Assembly: GCA_000155715.1 (NCBI GenBank)
Contig: DS990600.1
Span: 7,975-71,974, forward strand
Direction of reading: 5' to 3'
Length of the DNA: 64,000 nucleotides
DNA from: a gamma proteobacterium HTCC5015
GTDB taxonomy: Bacteria; Pseudomonadota; Gammaproteobacteria; HTCC5015
Below the pieces are notes generated by a model. That model saw only the letters and a list, made by a program, of their open reading frames with translations. It searched no databases and had not been told where the DNA came from. How positions within the stretch are numbered: the first letter of the stretch is position 1; each line of letters opens with the position of its first letter. The position numbers were made by a program, and so were the translations under genes. Below, in pieces: positions 61,811-64,000 of the stretch.

Positions 61811-62905
61811 TTACACATTAAAGCGGAAGTGAACCACGTCGGCCTCTTGCAGAATGTAGTCTTTACCCTCGAGACGCCATTTGCCATTGTCTTTAGCGCC
61901 TTGCTCACCGCCAGCATCGATATAGTCTTGGTAGGCCACCACTTCGGCCCGAATAAAGCCCTTCTCAAAATCGGTGTGAATGCGGCCAGCGCCGTTAGGC
62001 GCCGTAGCGCCTTTTTTCACCGTCCAAGCCCGCACTTCTTTGACCCCCGCCGTGAAGAAGGTTTGCAAGCCCAGTAAATCGTAGCCCGCGCGAATGACGC
62101 GATTAAGCCCCGGCTCTTCTAAGCCCATATCGGCGAGAAATTCGACTTTTTCCTCGTCGTCGAGTAACGCAATTTCGGCTTCCATCGCCGCACAAACGGG
62201 AACCACACACTCGGCGCCCTCTTTCTCCGCTTGCTTGCGCACGGCGTCGAGGTGCGGGTTGTTGTCAAAACCGTCGTCATTGACGTTGGCCACATAGAGC
62301 ATGGGCTTAGCGGTGATAAAGGCGTGATCTTTGAGTTGAACCCACTGATCCGCATCAAAACCTACGGTGCGCGCGGGCTCGCCCGCCTCTAGATGGGCCA
62401 CCAACTTTTCTAGCAGCTTTGCTTTGGCAATGATGTCTTTATTGCCCGATTTGGCATTGCGCTGCGTTTTTTGAAAGGCCGTATCCGCCGCCTCTAAATC
62501 CGACAACAGCAACTCCGTATTGATGATTTCCATATCATCGAGCGGGCTGATTCCCCCCGAGACGTGGGTGATGTCGTCGTTCTCAAAGCAGCGTACGACA
62601 TGGGCAATCGCGTCCGTTTCTCGGATGTTAGCCAAGAATTTATTGCCTAGGCCCTCGCCCTTTGAGGCGCCCTCTACCAAGCCCGCAATATCGACAAACT
62701 CCATGGTCGTGGGAATGATTTTCTCGGGCTTCACAATGTCGGCGAGCGCGTCCATGCGCGCATCGGGCACGGGAACGATACCGACGTTGGGATCAATCGT
62801 GCAGAAGGGGTAATTTTCCGCTGGGATTTCCGCTTTGGTCAGGGCGTTGAATAGGGTCGATTTGCCCACATTGGGAAGCCCGACGATACCGCATTTAAAA
62901 CCCAT
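61811..62905 (-). CDS. ychF: ribosome-associated ATPase YchF (OLA1 family)
   Basis: 364-residue P-loop protein that prefers ATP. G1 motif GLPNVGKST at about 8-16, DIAGLV (G3 region), the coiled-coil insertion, and a C-terminal TGS domain (about 275-363; [16 protein letters not shown]). In other bacteria it binds ribosomes and affects stress responses. Downstream of pth on the same strand, the common rplY-pth-ychF order. Confidence 0.96.
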   Translation of the reverse strand: MGFKCGIVGLPNVGKSTLFNALTKAEIPAENYPFCTIDPNVGIVPVPDARMDALADIVKPEKIIPTTMEFVDIAGLVEGASKGEGLGNKFLANIRETDAIAHVVRCFENDDITHVSGGISPLDDMEIINTELLLSDLEAADTAFQKTQRNAKSGNKDIIAKAKLLEKLVAHLEAGEPARTVGFDADQWVQLKDHAFITAKPMLYVANVNDDGFDNNPHLDAVRKQAEKEGAECVVPVCAAMEAEIALLDDEEKVEFLADMGLEEPGLNRVIRAGYDLLGLQTFFTAGVKEVRAWTVKKGATAPNGAGRIHTDFEKGFIRAEVVAYQDYIDAGGEQGAKDNGKWRLEGKDYILQEADVVHFRFNV

Positions 62906-62978
62906 GATTTGTCTCGCTCTGTATGGTTATCTATTAAACGCTTCTCAAAGAATGAGAAGTAGACGGACGCCTTGTGTC

Positions 62979-63572
62979 TTATCGGCTGTGCAGCTGCATC
63001 ATGGCCTTTTCTAGCTGGCCACTCAAAAGCGTATCGAGCACATCATCGACATCCATCAAACTGTTAGTAATCTGCTGGCGTTCACTTTTGCTGGCATTTT
63101 TTAGCACATAGCCAACGACATCATCCCTGTGGCCTGGGTGGCCAATGCCAATGCGTAGGCGCCAAAAGTCTTTGCCCATCGCCGCGATAGTATCGCGTAA
63201 GCCGTTGTGGCCACCGTGACCCCCCGCGCGTTTTAAACGGGCAACACCGGGATCGAGGTCCAGCTCGTCGTGGGCCACTAAAATATGCTCAACGGGAATT
63301 TTATAAAAGCGCGCCATGGCCGAAATGCTGCGGCCACTGTGGTTCATGAAGGTCGTCGGCTTGAGTAGACGGATATCTCTACCCTCAAAGCGAATGCTCG
63401 CCGCCTCACCTTGAAATTTGCTATCGGGCCGAAAGCTAGCGCCGTAGCGCGCCGCGACCTCGTCTAAAAACCAAAACCCGGCGTTGTGCCGGGTTTCAGT
63501 GTACTTGTCCCCGGGGTTGCCCAAGCCAACCAGCATTTCAATGCCTGGATTGAGAACCGCGGGGCCAGCCAT
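62979..63572 (-). CDS. pth: peptidyl-tRNA hydrolase
   Basis: 197-residue enzyme releasing peptides from peptidyl-tRNA. Conserved GLGNPGDKYTETRHNAGF with catalytic His, FMNHSGRS, the D in VAHDELDLDPG and KRAGGHGGHNGLRD. It starts 6 bp after the rplY stop. An internal Met 12 residues on (IEMLVGLGN) is the start used by most homologues and is an alternative. Confidence 0.95.
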   Translation of the reverse strand: MAGPAVLNPGIEMLVGLGNPGDKYTETRHNAGFWFLDEVAARYGASFRPDSKFQGEAASIRFEGRDIRLLKPTTFMNHSGRSISAMARFYKIPVEHILVAHDELDLDPGVARLKRAGGHGGHNGLRDTIAAMGKDFWRLRIGIGHPGHRDDVVGYVLKNASKSERQQITNSLMDVDDVLDTLLSGQLEKAMMQLHSR

Positions 63573-63578
63573 TGACGC

Positions 63579-64000
63579 TTACTCGTCGCCTTTGGCTTCT
63601 TCTTCGTCTTTCGCCGTGGGCACTTCATCCGCAGCGACTTCACCGGCCTCTTCCTCTTCAGGCTCTTCGGCGATGACATGAGGCTTAGTGATAGACACCA
63701 CGCCATCGTCGTGCTCTTCGCCGTGAGACAACGCGACACTCTTAACGCCTTCGGGCATCTTGAGATCAGACAAGTGCAACGTCTCGCCCAAACCGAGCTC
63801 GGCGATATCTACCTCGATGTACTCGGGCAAGTGACGTGGCATACAAACCACTTCAATTTCCGTCATCAAGTGGTGTACTTCGCCGCCTTCGAGCTTCACG
63901 CCCTTAGACGTTTCTTCGTTGATGAAGTGAACGGGCACACTCACCGTAATTTCCTGACCGGCGACAACGCGCTGAAAATCGATGTGTGTGAGTAGGTTTT
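63579..64000 (-). CDS. rplY: 50S ribosomal protein L25/Ctc (partial, 5' end outside window)
   Basis: Ribosomal protein L25 of the long TL5/CTC type, which binds 5S rRNA. The frame is open to the window edge (THIDFQRVVAGQEITVSVPV), so the N-terminal 5S-binding part lies outside. Visible: VPVHFINEETSKGVKLEGG, a C-terminal beta domain (LPEYIEVDIAELGLGETLHL) and a long acidic tail rich in Glu/Ala. First visible gene of rplY-pth-ychF. Confidence 0.95.
   Translation of the reverse strand, partial: NLLTHIDFQRVVAGQEITVSVPVHFINEETSKGVKLEGGEVHHLMTEIEVVCMPRHLPEYIEVDIAELGLGETLHLSDLKMPEGVKSVALSHGEEHDDGVVSITKPHVIAEEPEEEEAGEVAADEVPTAKDEEEAKGDE

Overview
The window looks like chromosomal DNA of a free-living, probably marine, respiring gammaproteobacterium. 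The cbb3 oxidase cluster, a YeeN-type YebC protein, a GH3-family protein, a RubB-type rubredoxin reductase, the rplY-pth-ychF order and a tRNA-Met of gammaproteobacterial type all fit; a Cellvibrionales/Spongiibacteraceae-like host is my guess and is not proven by the sequence. No rRNA, CRISPR array, phage or integron integrase gene was seen.

Layout. 1-11.8 kb: cbb3 oxidase genes ccoO(partial)-Q-P, a small membrane gene and ccoG, then a 5.5 kb interruption (GST, GNAT protein, GH3 protein plus acyltransferase-like partner, two hairpin repeat elements), then the assembly genes for a short FixH/CcoH, CcoI and CcoS. 11.8-23 kb: NAD-dependent reductase, universal stress protein with SulP transporter, EEP nuclease, BCCT transporter, CNB-CBS-DUF294 signalling protein with a DEDDh exonuclease, PLD-family protein. 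22.2-27 kb: an AraC regulator divergent from a four-gene operon (di-metal-type hydrolase, SDR, two alpha/beta hydrolases). 27.5-30.4 kb: LysR regulator divergent from a glutathionyl-hydroquinone reductase, then rnk and a DUF2721 gene. 30.6-37.6 kb: complete pgaABCD operon for poly-beta-1,6-GlcNAc synthesis and export. 37.6-42.5 kb: membrane protein, YebC/YeeN, aldehyde dehydrogenase, a 214-bp tandem repeat block and an MBL-fold hydrolase.

42.6-47.05 kb is an A/T-richer accessory island. It holds three attC-like sites, all in one orientation on the minus strand, plus one half site, with no integrase gene: a CALIN-type integron cassette cluster. The cassettes carry a divergent pair (duplicated ABM-domain protein and GlxA-like regulator), an SMR efflux protein, and a TIR-domain protein whose C-terminus is the SSB-type acidic tip WDDDIPF. 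A HigBA toxin-antitoxin pair lies next to it, between degenerate direct repeats. The TIR protein with an SSB-like tail is the most promising candidate for an undescribed (possibly antiphage) system here.

47-64 kb: YhiN-like flavoprotein, DUF4377 lipoprotein and RubB in one operon; a 1 kb block of long intergenic repeats; a paralogue of the metal-dependent hydrolase; EamA exporter; YihY/BrkB membrane protein; a tripartite RND efflux operon whose adaptor gene carries a one-base frameshift; a small gene and a glyoxalase gene between two copies of the hairpin (MITE-like) element; tRNA-Met; and ychF-pth-rplY (rplY runs off the window).
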